18,158 nt of DNA from Baffinella frigidus (taxonomy: Eukaryota > Cryptophyceae > Cryptomonadales > Baffinellaceae). How positions within the stretch are numbered: the stretch's first letter is position 1; each line of letters opens with the position of its first letter. Where the stretch lies: positions 199,482-217,639 of the forward strand of contig MU646500.1 in assembly GCA_026770585.1 (NCBI GenBank), in the 5' to 3' direction. Below are positions 6,824-15,549 of this stretch, piece by piece. Below the pieces are notes generated by a model. That model was not told the origin of the DNA and searched no databases. It saw only the letters and a list, made by a program, of their open reading frames with translations. Both the position numbers and the translations under genes were made by a program.

Positions 6824-8000
6824 GAGGAGGGAAAGGGGGAGGCGCTCGTGTTACGCGCGGCAAACCATAGACCCTAAACCCTTAACCCCACCCCCACCGT
6901 CTAACCCCCACACGCTAAATCCCAAACCCTCAACCCCAACATCGAACCCCGCACACCAGAAGGGAACGGGGGAGGCGGTCGTAAACCCAAATCCTAAAGC
7001 CGTAGCCTGAACGTTACACATCAGGAGGAGGGAAAGGGAGAGGCGGTGGTGTTGCGCGCGGCAAACGCGGAGCTGACCGCCCAGCTGGACCAGGCTCTTC
7101 AGACCTCTGCCCTCCAGGTGCCTTCCTCCCTGCCTCTGCTCACGCCCGGGGTTGCCCGATCATTAGGATGCCATGCTGGGTTCGCGGTGCGAATCCAAAG
7201 TCAACTTTGGAGCGGGAGAGAGAGAGTGTTGCGCGCGGCAAACGCGGAGCTCATCGCGCAACTGGACCAAACCCTCCAGACCTCTGCCCTCCAGATGCCT
7301 TCCTCTTTCTGGAGCGTGTGCACGCGGGGGTTCAGGGTTTAGGATTTTGGATTTTGTAAGTCAGGTGGTTCAACTGAACGTCCAGCTGGACCAAGCCTTC
7401 CAGACCTCTGCCCTCAAGGTGCCTTCCTCACTGTCAGGGTTGATGGTTCAGGATTTTGTAAAGTCAGGAGGTTGGCTGCACGCCCTCTTGGATCCAAGCC
7501 TCCAGACGTCTGCCCTCGAAGTGCCTTTCCTCTCTGCAGAGGATCCCCAACACCGCCGCATGCAAACGTCTATGAGCCTTGACAGCGCAGTGGCTCGTGG
7601 ACATACACTAGGTCTAGCTCTGCCCCACTCGGGTTCACCGACTATTCTCAAGATAGCATGCTGGGTTTCCGGTGCGAACGTTGGAGCGGAAGAGTTGACT
7701 CCAACGCTAGAGAACCCTCCCACGTTGGAGTCAACGTTGGAGCGGACGAGAGCCAGGGCTCAGCAGAATGGTGCGCCCAGATCGACTGAGACAGAGCTGC
7801 AAGGTGAGAGCAAATGGGGTGCTGCAAGCTTCCTTGGACCAGGCTAATCCGGGAACACGTACTTTGATTTTAAAAGCTGGCAATGTAAATTACTACACAA
7901 TGGTCACGTCCGAAGCAATTGTGTAGTAATTTTCGTGCGGATTTTTCAAAAGAAAAATACTTGTTCCCGGATGAAGGCCCTCCAGACCTCTGCTCGCCAG
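6824..8000 (+). CDS. Tandem array of coiled-coil exons LRAANAELTAQLDQALQTSA
   Basis: Seven related exon copies are visible. The best is 7025-7117 (CATCAG| ... CTCCAG|GTGCC), 31 codons starting EEGKGEAVVLRAANAELTAQ, phase 0 to 0. Others are 6824-6865 (truncated after LRAAN), 6960-6980 (KGTGEAV), 7211-7294 (donor changed to CAG|AT), 7365-7418 (VVQLNVQLDQAFQTSALK|GT), 7468-7520 (53 bp, out of phase) and 7971-8000 (MKALQTSARQ|GT). The charged, leucine-spaced sequence fits a coiled coil. Copies 7025-7117 and 7365-7418 keep good sites; the rest look like decayed duplicates or alternative exons. Function unknown. Confidence 0.6.
7887..7932. repeat. Perfect hairpin AAATTACTACACAA
   Basis: 14-bp perfect arms (7887-7900 and 7919-7932) enclose an 18-base loop. 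The AT-rich composition contrasts with the surroundings. AAAATTACTACACA also occurs at about 17045 inside another TIR element, so the two share sequence. Confidence 0.9.
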
Positions 8001-8196
8001 GTGCTATCCTCTCACCAGAGCGCTTGCCTCCCCTACCTCTCCGATTTACCATCGTCCGCGTTTTTACGTGTTTATAAGATATTGATTACCCACCTTGAGA
8101 GTTGGAACAAATCGCGTTTTTTTATCCCCCTTGATTTGTACCGGTGAGGCTTCTTGCGGGGGACTGCGAAGCCCTAAACCCTGAAACTCTCGACAG

Positions 8197-8310
8197 GAGT
8201 CAGCGCGGGTGCGGGAGCTTCTCGTGGAGGTAGAAGGGCTGCGTGCCGGGCTGGGCAAGGCAAGGGAAAACGCTGGGGTCGAGCGCGAGGAAGCCGCTGC
8301 CCGCGAGAGG
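8197..8310 (+). CDS. Coiled-coil exon ESARVRELLVEVEGLRAG
   Basis: Bounded by CTCGACAG| and GAGAGG|GTGCC, the 38-codon phase-0 exon encodes ESARVRELLVEVEGLRAG then LGKARENAGVEREEAAARER. It has regularly spaced hydrophobic residues and charge pairs typical of a coiled coil. It is flanked by telomere-type sequence on the 3' side and copied once downstream. Confidence 0.65.
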
Positions 8311-8325
8311 GTGCCTTCTCTTTCT

Positions 8326-8430
8326 ACTTTCACCCTGCACCCTACACTTTACACCCTACACCTTACACTATACACCCTTAGCCCTGAGCGCTACACCCTA
8401 CACTATACACTACACTATGCACCCTACACG
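8326..8430 (+). repeat. TACACCC-type repeat intron
   Basis: A degenerate array of CCCTACAC(T/C) words separates two copies of the same exon. It is a variant of the telomere-type 7-mer that dominates other introns. No clear AG acceptor immediately precedes the second copy. Confidence 0.75.
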
Positions 8431-8517
8431 ATGGAGGTAGAGGGACAGCGTGCCGGGCGTGGCAAGGCGAGGGAGAACGCGGGTGTTGAGAGGGCGGAGG
8501 CGGCTGTCCGCGAGCGG
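8431..8517 (+). pseudogene. Second copy of the EVEGLRAG exon
   Basis: ATGGAGGTAGAGGGACAGCG continues as a 29-codon match to the 8197-8310 exon (MEVEGQRAGRGKARENAGVE, then RAEAAVRER), ending CGG|GTGTGA. The frame is intact, but the 5' end is replaced by repeat sequence without a normal acceptor. It may be a dead duplicate or use GGAG|GTAGAG as acceptor. Confidence 0.6.
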
Positions 8518-8940
8518 GTGTGATTCCCCCTTTCTACATACACCCTGCGCGAGAGGGCACCCCCGTTGTGCACCCTGCACCCAGAACGCTCTGCTTTTCC
8601 CCGCGGGAGGGTGTAGCACCCTCGCGCGTGAAAAAGCACGGTTGGGCCCCTCTCTCTGGCGCTCCACCTGCAACGCACGGTTGGGCCCCTCGTGCGCTCC
8701 GCTCCACTTGCAACGCGCAGCCGCCGTTGAGTCTCACAAGAGCGACCTTTATCGATACCAACACGCCCGCCATGTATGCACCCCCGCGGAGACTGAGTCC
8801 CGAGTAGGCCTCCAGTCGTGCTAGAACAAAAGTGATCTAGCGAGAGGTCGTGCCTGACCTTCTCCCGGCGCGGCTCATAACATGTCTCTATTCCCGACGT
8901 TGATCATAACCTGTTCGGGGCGCGTGCACGCGCCATAAAA
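8518..8940 (+). other. Non-coding stretch with exon-end remnants and a 39-bp duplication
   Basis: Remnants of CGCGAGAGGG(C/T)G occur at about 8548 and 8602. GCACGGTTGGGCCCCTC plus CTCCAC(C/T)TGCAAC is duplicated in tandem (about 8636-8715). GGCGCGTGCACGCGCC at about 8918-8933 is a perfect 16-bp palindrome. I see no supported exon. Confidence 0.6.
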
Positions 8941-9215
8941 ACCATAAACCATAAACCATAAACCATACACCATACACCATAAACCATAAACTATAAACTA
9001 CAAACCACACACCATACACCATAAAACATCAACCATGAAAACCATAAACCATAAACCATAATCCATAAAAACAATACACTTCAAACCATAAACCATAAAC
9101 CATAAACCATAACCATAAACCGGAAACCACAAACCATAAACCATGATGTTTTTAAACCATAAACCATAAACCATACACCATACACCATAAACCTTACACC
9201 ATACACCATAAACCC
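8935..9215 (+). repeat. AAACCAT minisatellite (telomere-type 7-mer variant)
   Basis: Roughly 280 bp of ACCATAA/AAACCAT repeats with ACACCAT variants grade at 9205-9305 into AAACCCT and end CCCTGAACCAG, the acceptor of the next exon. The unit differs from AAACCCT by one or two bases. Confidence 0.9.
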
Positions 9216-9307
9216 TGAAACCTGAAACCTAAATCCTGAACCCTATACCCTCATTCCCAAACCTTAAATCTCAAACCCTAAACCCTAAACTCCAAACCCT
9301 GAACCAG

Positions 9308-9828
9308 GCGCTGCAGGCGGAATTTGAGGCATCTGCTCAGGAGAAGAGACAGTGGGCGAAAGAGGGGGTGGATTCAGCGGTGTTGGAGCATGAGACTGAG
9401 ATTCTGCGCGCGGGCGTGGCCGAGCGCGACGTGCTCAAGGTCCTTTCCCCAGAGATTCCGTCCTGGGAGAGAGATAGAGCGTTGCTTCAGTTACCAGCAG
9501 CAGCCCCCCGCATCCTCTGATGTGCCACACATGATTCTGCGCGCGGGCGTTGCCGAGCGGCACGCGCTCAAGGCGCGATTTGATCCCTCTCCCTGCCCAT
9601 CTTTCTCCCTGCCCATCGGGATAGGGAAGAAATCGATCTTCCCGAGAGCTTCCTTCCCACGATCTGGCGTCCCGAGAGAGAGAGAGTTGCTTTACACGAG
9701 AGAGATAGAGCTAGTTGTTTTGCAAGACAGGGAGTGGGGGGGGAAGAGGGGAGGGGGTGGGGGAGGCGATGTTGGAGGATGCGACTGAGATTCTGCGGAA
9801 GAGCGTGGCGGAGCGCGACGCCCTCAAG
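9308..9828 (+). CDS. Coiled-coil exon ILRAGVAERDVLK and two copies
   Basis: The complete exon 9308-9439 (GAACCAG| ... CTCAAG|GTCC) has 44 codons: ALQAEFEASAQEKRQWAKEG, then VDSAVLEHETEILRAG and VAERDVLK, phase 0 to 0. Shorter copies are 9531-9572 (MILRAGVAERHALK, followed by GCGCGA) and 9769-9828 (MLEDATEILRKSVAERDALK, followed by CCGCGA). Downstream sequences of the copies are also related (CGTCCYGRGAGAGAG). Only the first copy has a GT donor; the second would need a GC donor. Function unknown. Confidence 0.6.
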
Positions 9829-9945
9829 CCGCGATTCCTTCCCGCCATTTTGCGTCCCAGACAACATTCCACGATTTCAGCAAAGTGACTTTCTCTCTTT
9901 TGGTGGACCTTAACCCGAAACCCCAAACCCGAACCCCTGCACCAG

Positions 9946-10453
9946 GTCGAGGCGCGGGTGAATTCGCAGGTATCCGCCAGCAACTGTCACCAATAAAGTC
10001 ACTTGTGATACCCTCTAAGTGGCGAGTAGGTTCATACGCCCTACCGTAGGGCCCTAGGACCTGCCTAAGGACCTCTTGGCGGTCAATTTGACCGCCTCGG
10101 CACTTGAGGGATAATGGCGAACCTAAACCCTGAAGCCGGTGGAGGTGGCGCGGCTGAACGCTTTCAGCAGCTGCTGAAAGCTAGGGCCGACACCTCCACC
10201 AGCAACTGTCACCAGTAAAGTCACTTTTTATATCCCTTAAGTGGCGAGTAGGTTCATACGCCCTACCGTAGGGCCCTGGGACCTGCCTAGGACCTCTTGG
10301 CGGTCAATTTTGACACTTGAGGGATATTGGCGAACCTAAACGCTACACCAGGTGGAGGTGGCGCGGGTGAAGTCGCAGCTGCTGAAAGCGGGTTCCGACA
10401 ACTCCGCCAAACGCCTCCAGGGCGCCGCCCGCGAGGAGCACCTCCTTGGACAG
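9946..10453 (+). CDS. Coiled-coil exons VE(V/A)ARV(K/N)SQ in a 222-bp tandem duplication
   Basis: The best exon, 10352-10453 (TACACCAG| ... GGACAG|GTCTTT), has 34 codons: VEVARVKSQLLKAGSDNSAK, then RLQGAAREEHLLGQ. A short copy, 9946-9969, encodes VEARVNSQ between CACCAG| and |GTATCC. A middle copy from 10139 begins VEVARLNAF but is frameshifted and hits TGA. A fragment matching SAKRLQGAA lies at about 10696-10730 before CAG|GTCTCT. Phase 0 to 0 in the intact copies. Confidence 0.6.
9978..10400 (+). repeat. 222-bp tandem duplication carrying a TIR element in each unit
   Basis: CAGCAACTGTCACCARTAAA begins at 9978 and again at 10200. Each unit holds a 96-104-bp element (10009-10112 and 10231-10326) with ends TATCCCTYAAGTGSCGAG in inverted orientation and an internal CGCCCTACCGTAGGGCCC palindrome, then an exon copy. 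The element was therefore duplicated together with the exon. Confidence 0.85.
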
Positions 10454-11081
10454 GTCTTTTTCATCTGCCTCGTTTTCGTTTTACGTATGTGAGTAGTATA
10501 TGAACTACTCATATACGTGATGTACGCATTGTAGTATATGTACGTATATGTGTGTATGTACGTATAGTAGAGAACATACGCCTGCCAGACCATCCTGAAG
10601 TTGACGTGCTGGGTGTGCCGTGCGGACCCGTCAACTTTGCAGCGGGAACGCGCCCGGGGGGGGCAAGTTGGTGAGGCCATTAGACTGAGAGATAGAGCGC
10701 CAAGCGCCTCCAGGGCGCCGCATCGGGCAGGTCTCTACCGACCGCATTTCGCTGTTTTGTGTGGGATGGGTCCAGCTCTGTCCCAGTCTATTTGGTGTCA
10801 CCAGTTTGGTGGGCCCGGCCCTGTTTCGCTCCAAAGTTGACGAATGTGTACCGCGAGCACAACATGGCAACTTTGGCCAGGTGTGCACAGCGGCTACACA
10901 GTAGGGAGGGCCTCGCAGGAAATTATGGCCAGGAATCTGGCCGAAACGTCGGTTGATAAGATGTCTTTGCACTGTACAGAGCAATTGTTGATTAGCACCA
11001 CCAAGATCAATGCACCGCTCTGCAAGGTCCCACTGTGCAGTTGGAGTTTTGTGTGGACCTGAACCCCTAGCCCCAAAGCAG
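10454..11081 (+). other. Intron region with AT-rich palindromes
   Basis: GAGTAGTATATGAACTACTC and repeated TACGTATATG words lie at 10485-10570. A member of the GTTGAC/GTCAAC family lies at 10580-10645, and a reversed fragment (CTCCAAAGTTGACG) at about 10821. The rest to 11081 has mixed composition and no supported exon. It ends CCCCAAAGCAG. Confidence 0.55.
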
Positions 11082-11626
11082 GTGCGGCAAGCCGAGCGCG
11101 ACAAGGTATCCGCAAACAAGGAAGCAGACTCCCTTCGATCCCAGCTCAAGGAGGCCGACACCCTTCGTTCGCAGTACACCCTCAACCCTGCACCCCAAAC
11201 CCTAAACCCTAAACCCTAAACCCTAAACCCTAAACCCCAAACCCTAAACCCTAAACCCTTCACCCTAAACCCTAAACCCTTCACCCTAAACCCTAACCCT
11301 AAAACCTAAACCCTAAACCCTAAACCCCAAACCCTAAACCTCAAACCCCAAACCCCTCGCCCCTCACCCTAAACCCCACACCCCAAACCAGGCTCCTCGC
11401 AGAGCAACAAATCTCAGCCACCCTCGCGGCCAAACTCTGCGCCTCAGCCCCCCCCCCCCCGGCTCTCATCCGTCCCGAATCTCAGTTCGGAGGGTGGCCC
11501 GCCTCGCCCCCCCCCGATCCCGGGTCACCGGTACAAACCGGGCCGCGCGGCGGCGGGGGGGCAGCACGTCGTGGAGAGGTTGAGGGGGAGGTGAGGGTGG
11601 CGCTGGAGTCTCCACGCGGGCCTGAG
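11082..11626 (+). CDS. Two coiled-coil exons joined across a telomere-repeat intron
   Basis: Exon 11082-11173 (AAAGCAG| ... TCGCA|GTACAC) encodes VRQAERDKVSANKEADSLRS then QLKEADTLRS and leaves CA of a Gln codon. Exon 11392-11626 (AAACCAG| ... CCTGAG|GTGCGC) supplies the G and continues LLAEQQISATLAAKLCAS. A Pro/Gly-rich linker and EVEGEVRVALESPRGPE follow. The 2-to-2 phase match across a 218-bp intron is good support. The second exon includes a 13-C run (11448-11460), so its frame depends on correct homopolymer length. The Pro-rich linker departs from the otherwise helical protein. Confidence 0.65.
11174..11391 (+). repeat. Intron almost entirely of AAACCCT repeats
   Basis: A 218-bp array of AAACCCT with CAAACCC and TTCACCCT variants lies between matched splice sites GTACAC and CCAAACCAG. 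It is the clearest example of a telomere-type array used as an intron here. Confidence 0.85.
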
Positions 11627-13325
11627 GTGCGCCACCGCTCTAGTCAGAGGCGTTCTGCCATGCTTGCTAGCAAGGCTCTGTACACAGAGCACGGCTCCGT
11701 AGACAGAGCAAGGCTCTGTACACAGCGCGCAAGGCTCTCTACATACACAGAGCGCTCCAGCCAGAGGCGTGCTGGCGTGCGGTGTTGCTTGCTAGCAACT
11801 TGCTTGTTCACACGCTTGCTTGCGTGCTAGCTTGTTTGCTGGCGTGAGTGCTATCAGGGCTCTCTACACGGAACGGGGTCCGCGCGCATGCGTCCCTGCC
11901 GTGCGTGCGTCCTTGCTAGTTTGCAAACCTGCACGCTTCACCCGCTCTCGAGCCAAGAGGGAACACCTTGGAAGGTGTTGAAGGACTTTCACCTGCAAGG
12001 CAGGTCCAGAATCCGGACCTGCCTGTCTTGTCAACTTTGGAGCGAAAAGGGATTGCTGAGATGGGTTGAGCGCGGCTGGGCGACGCTCGTTGCTGGCAAG
12101 CGAGCGAGGCGAAGCGCCGAGAGTCCGTGCAACCCTGATATGTGCTGGCATCCCAGAGCCGTGCGTGCGTGCGTTCTAGTTACCAAACCGAAACGCTTAA
12201 CCCAGCCACACGGTGGGCTTCGAGGGTTTCGAGACCCCTAGATTTAGCGGTAACATGACCAAATTTGCATTGAGAAAATCCGTAAAGTTAACTGCCCACA
12301 GGGTGAGTTGACTTTTGATGAAAGGTCCGTAGTCCACGGAATAGACGCTCTTTGCTGGCAGTCTAGCATCCTCGCGGCCCGGGGGTGATTGCATCTGGGG
12401 GGTTAGGCGTTAGGGCGTGGACCCTGTCCCTTCCCGTATACCGTGTACACTAATCTCTTACAGCAACCACCGATGTGCTGGCATCCCAGCACACCGCCGC
12501 GCGTGCGTGTTTCGTTGCAAGTTACCAAACCGAAACGCCTGGCGGTGTGCGCGCGCTCTATCGTGCCAACCAGGTCCGTGCTTGGTAGCTGGCTAGCAAG
12601 GCTCTGTACACACACCGGGGTCCGCCGTGCTTGCTAGCTACCTACCTAGGCTCTGCGCACGTGCCGCCTCCACGCCGGCCAGAGTTCGAATGCTCCTTTC
12701 GTGGTGGTGGTGATGCTGGCCACATTGGGTGTGCGAGCGCTCCCGCGTGCCAGCCAGATCCGTGTTTGCTTGATGGATTGATTGCGAGGCTCGGTGCATG
12801 TGCCCCCGAGGTGCGGGCGAGCGCCGGTAGGTCCTTGAGGTTCTTGGAGCTCCCAACACAGTCGGACACTGGAACTTGTACTGCAGAAAAGGCATGCTTC
12901 CTTTCCGCCGGCACGCGTGTCTGCCGACACAGGTCGTGCGTGCGTCCCTCAAGGGCTTGAGGTACCTCAAGGATTCAGTCCCGTGTAGGATGGCCGGAGG
13001 AATGACAGTACCACACGGGACTGTGTCCCAAAAGCGCTAGCCACTCTATTTCACCTAAGTCAACTTCTCCTCAGAGCCAGAGCCTTAACTCAATTGGGTG
13101 CTCTGGGAGCACCCTCTCTGGCAACTTACTGCCGAGGATCTGCCAGTTGACTTGAGGTACAATATCCTTACTAGCAGTGATGGACGGTTGATGCGCTCTT
13201 CTGACACGCCTCTCTCCAGGGGAGGGGGGGCGTCTCAGGAAGAGGGAGGATCGGAGGCGGCCGGACAGCTTACTCTACGCTCCCCAGGGTTGAGACGCGC
13301 TCCTAACGCGCCTCTCCTTCTGCAG
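11627..13325 (+). other. 1.7-kb intron with dispersed duplications
   Basis: CAAGGCTCTGTACACAGAGC words repeat at 11670-11755 and again at about 12597. GCTGGCATCCCAG ... TTACCAAACCGAAACGC occurs twice (about 12140-12200, 12477-12540). GCTAGC words are frequent. Inverted repeats include GGCAGGTCC/GGACCTGCC (about 11999-12024) and CAGTCCCGTGT/ACACGGGACTG (about 12976-13031). At 13213-13270 a GGGGGCGTCTCAGGAAGAGG segment duplicates the start of the next exon. No open frame here resembles a protein family. Confidence 0.55.
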
Positions 13326-13540
13326 GTGGGGGGGGGCGTCTCAGGAGGAGGGAGGGGTGGCGGAACCGCGCAGGGTCCGACTTCAGAGGGGATTCTGCTT
13401 GTGGGAGGGGAGGAGAACACCGAACTTGAACGCGCCCTGGAACTGGTTCTCAACTCCCAACCCGAAACCCCAATCCCCAGACCCCAAACCACACACCCAA
13501 ACGGGAGGACACCACCGAGCTTGAACGCGCCTTTGAAATT
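13326..13540 (+). CDS. Gly-rich exon and duplicated TELERA(L/F)E exon
   Basis: Exon 13326-13445 (CTGCAG| ... GAACTG|GTTCTC) has 40 codons: a Gly-rich start (VGGGVSGGGRGGG), then EGILLVGGEENTELERALEL. Exon 13508-13540 (GGGAG| ... GAAATT|GTGTGT) encodes DTTELERAFEI, a copy of the end of the first. Both are phase 0 to 0. The intron between is a CCCCAAAC-type repeat. The upstream G-run (GTGGGGGGGGGC) makes the exact frame at the start less certain. Confidence 0.5.
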
Positions 13541-13586
13541 GTGTGTCAATTCGCCCCATGAAACCAACACCTTACACACATTCAAA

Positions 13587-13746
13587 GGCTAACGTCCTGA
13601 AAACCGGGTAGTTAGGCCTACGGTATTGCATTTAGTAGGCCGTAGGGCTCCTAGGACCTAATGTTTCGTAGAACCCCCCCTGGGCCCCTACGGCCTACCG
13701 TAGGCAATACCGTAGGCCTAACTACCCGGTTTTCAGTCCGTTACCC
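13587..13746. mobile_element. 160-bp palindromic TIR element
   Basis: Ends read GGCTAACGTCCTGAAAACC and, on the other strand, GGGTAACGGACTGAAAACC. The inverted similarity continues through GGGTAGTTAGGCCTACGGTA, making most of the element a long hairpin around CTAATGTTTCGTAGAACC. It is the uninterrupted relative of 4926-5849. There is no coding capacity and no clear target duplication (flanks CATTCAAA and TATTAACA). Confidence 0.85.
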
Positions 13747-13855
13747 TATTAACATCAAACTTTCTGATAAACCGCGGGCCTGTCGGCTCCGCGCAAGGAG
13801 GAGGCCACCCTGTCTTAGCGCCTGGTGCGCGAGTAAACCCCAAACTCTGAACCCG

Positions 13856-13890
13856 AACCCATAACCCACGTTACTGGGGGTTATGGGTGA
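13856..13890. repeat. Hairpin ACCCATAACCC/GGGTTATGGGT
   Basis: 11-bp arms surround CACGTTACTGGG. ATAACCCACGTCAATCCAA(G/A)C then recurs at about 13900 and 14070 within the short duplicated segments preceding exon copies. Confidence 0.75.
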
Positions 13891-14117
13891 ACCCATAACC
13901 CACGTCAATCCAAACCCTGGACCCTAACTCATAATCAACAGGCGTTGCGGAATGCCTGGTGCGCGAGCAAAATGTACACCCTGGATCTTGAAGCATAGCG
14001 CACTCTCGCAGGCGTTGCGGGTGGATGCGTCGCACCAGGAACACCAAACCGTGGACCCTAACCCTACCCCATAACCCACGTCAATCCAAGCCCTGGACCC
14101 TAACTCATACTCAACAG

Positions 14118-15549
14118 GCGTTGCGGGAAGATGCGTCGCAGAAGGAAGAGCAAACACTCTCGGCTGAGAGGACGAGAAGCGTGGTATTCGAAGCTGAAAC
14201 CCGCGCGGCCCAGGCACGCCCCACCCCCGAAACCGCATAGCCCAAACCACGACACCCAGAACCCGAACTTGGGGTGTTAGGGTCCAGGGCGCACGGTTCA
14301 GGGTTGAGGAGGTTGTGTTGCTCTCGGCTGAGAGGACGAGGAGCGTTGTTCTTGAAACGCAAACCCGCGCGACTCAGGCAAGCTCTAACCTAGAAAACTC
14401 TGCGGATTGTGGTTTTATATTTAGGGGTGCGTTTTCAGGGTTTAGGGTTTAGGTGAAGGGTTGAGGGTGCAGGATGAGGCGACCACTCGAGAGCTGTGTG
14501 GCCTCATAACCTGGCACCCTCACCCGCTAACTCCTGAACCCTAAATCCTAAACCCTGAACCGCTGGACACTTAACCCGAACCCCCAAACTCCAAACCCTG
14601 AACCTGAAACTCTGAACCCTCACCCCCAAACCCCAAACTACAATCCCTGAACTCGAACCCCATGAACTCTGACATATTACCCTCAACGCCGCAGGAACAG
14701 GAGCAGGCATCCAGGCGGGAGGAGGCGGTGGCGAACCCTAACCCCAAAGCCCCAAACGCTAAACTCCAACCCCCTTACCTCTAACCCCACACCCCAAACC
14801 CCACGCAGGGAACTAAACTCCTCAACTTGGAAACTCGAAGTGCAGGCACAGGAGCAGGCAACGCGGCGGGAGGAGGAGGCGGCGCGGCGCGAGGGCGTTG
14901 TCCTCGAGGCGGAAACCCGCGCGGCCCAGGCACGCCTCAGGCCTCTATCGTTCAGGGGTCAGGGCGTAGGGTAAGGGTGTAGGGTGCAGGATGTGTCGAC
15001 GAGGCGCGTGGTCCTCGAGGCGGAAACCCGCGCGCCCCAGGCACGCCCCACCCATCAAATCTTGTGCGTTTCAGGGTTCATGATTAAGGGTTTAGGTGTA
15101 GGGTTTATGATTTAGGAGAAGAGGATACGGAGCGTGGTGCTTGATGCCGAGAACCGCGCGGCCCAGGCACGCCTCTGGGCTTTATGGTTGAGGGGTCAGG
15201 GCTTAGAGTCAGGGTTGAGGGTGCTGGATGAGGCGACGCGAAGCCTCGAGTGGTGCTCCAGGTGGAACCTCGCGCGCCCCAGGCACGCCCCGAACCTAAC
15301 TCCTAAGGGGGTTTGGATTTAGGGTTGAGGTTTTAGAGTTTAGGTGTAAGGTGTAGGGTGCAGGAGGAGGCACCCAGATGCACGACGCGGCCGCAGCGGA
15401 GAGCCGCCCCAGGCACCCTCCGACCCTAACCTGTTCATCACATTTCGGGTTTAGGGTTTGATAAGCCTAACCCTCTAACCCCTGACCCCTGACCCCTAAC
15501 CCCTTACCACTGATCCGTGGTGGGCGAAGCTGAGAGCCGCGCCGCCCAG
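14118..15549 (+). CDS. Array of eight coiled-coil exons ending SVVLEAETRAAQ|GCACGCC
   Basis: Copies are 14118-14213 (ALREDASQKEEQTLSAERTR, then SVVFEAETRAAQ), 14321-14377, 14846-14929, 14990-15040, 15116-15166, 15227-15282 (5-bp insertion, frameshifted), 15364-15412 (decayed) and 15514-15549. All end in CAG followed by GCACGCC, GCACCC or GCAAGC, so a GC donor after CAG is the simplest reading. If no splice occurs, the first copy stops at TAG 14238-14240. The intact copies are multiples of three. Starts follow TCAACAG, TGCAG or TTTAG. Extra starts at 13942 and 14012 (GCGTTGCGG...) are truncated copies. Several separating introns carry TTTAGGG rather than CCCTAAA on this strand. Confidence 0.6.
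14516..14690 (+). repeat. CCCTAAA/CCCTGAA telomere-type intron
   Basis: Degenerate AACCCTGAA/AACCCCAAA repeats fill the interval before the GCCGCAG acceptor at 14694. Similar short arrays lie at 14736-14815 and 15465-15665, the last changing to CAACCCT units. Confidence 0.8.

Noticed and set aside
7160-7200. tRNA or SINE B-box in GGGTTCGCGGTGCGAATCC
   Set aside because: The word only partly matches GGTTCGANNCC, and no acceptor stem, anticodon arm or A box could be laid out around it.
8935-9300. Possible CRISPR array or true telomere
   Set aside because: There are no unique spacers between repeats, the 7-mers are degenerate, and the array is internal and followed by an exon acceptor.
12631-12970. 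Overlapping open frames on both strands of about 110 codons
   Set aside because: None shows domain, coiled-coil or splice signals, and the region is made of short duplicated words.
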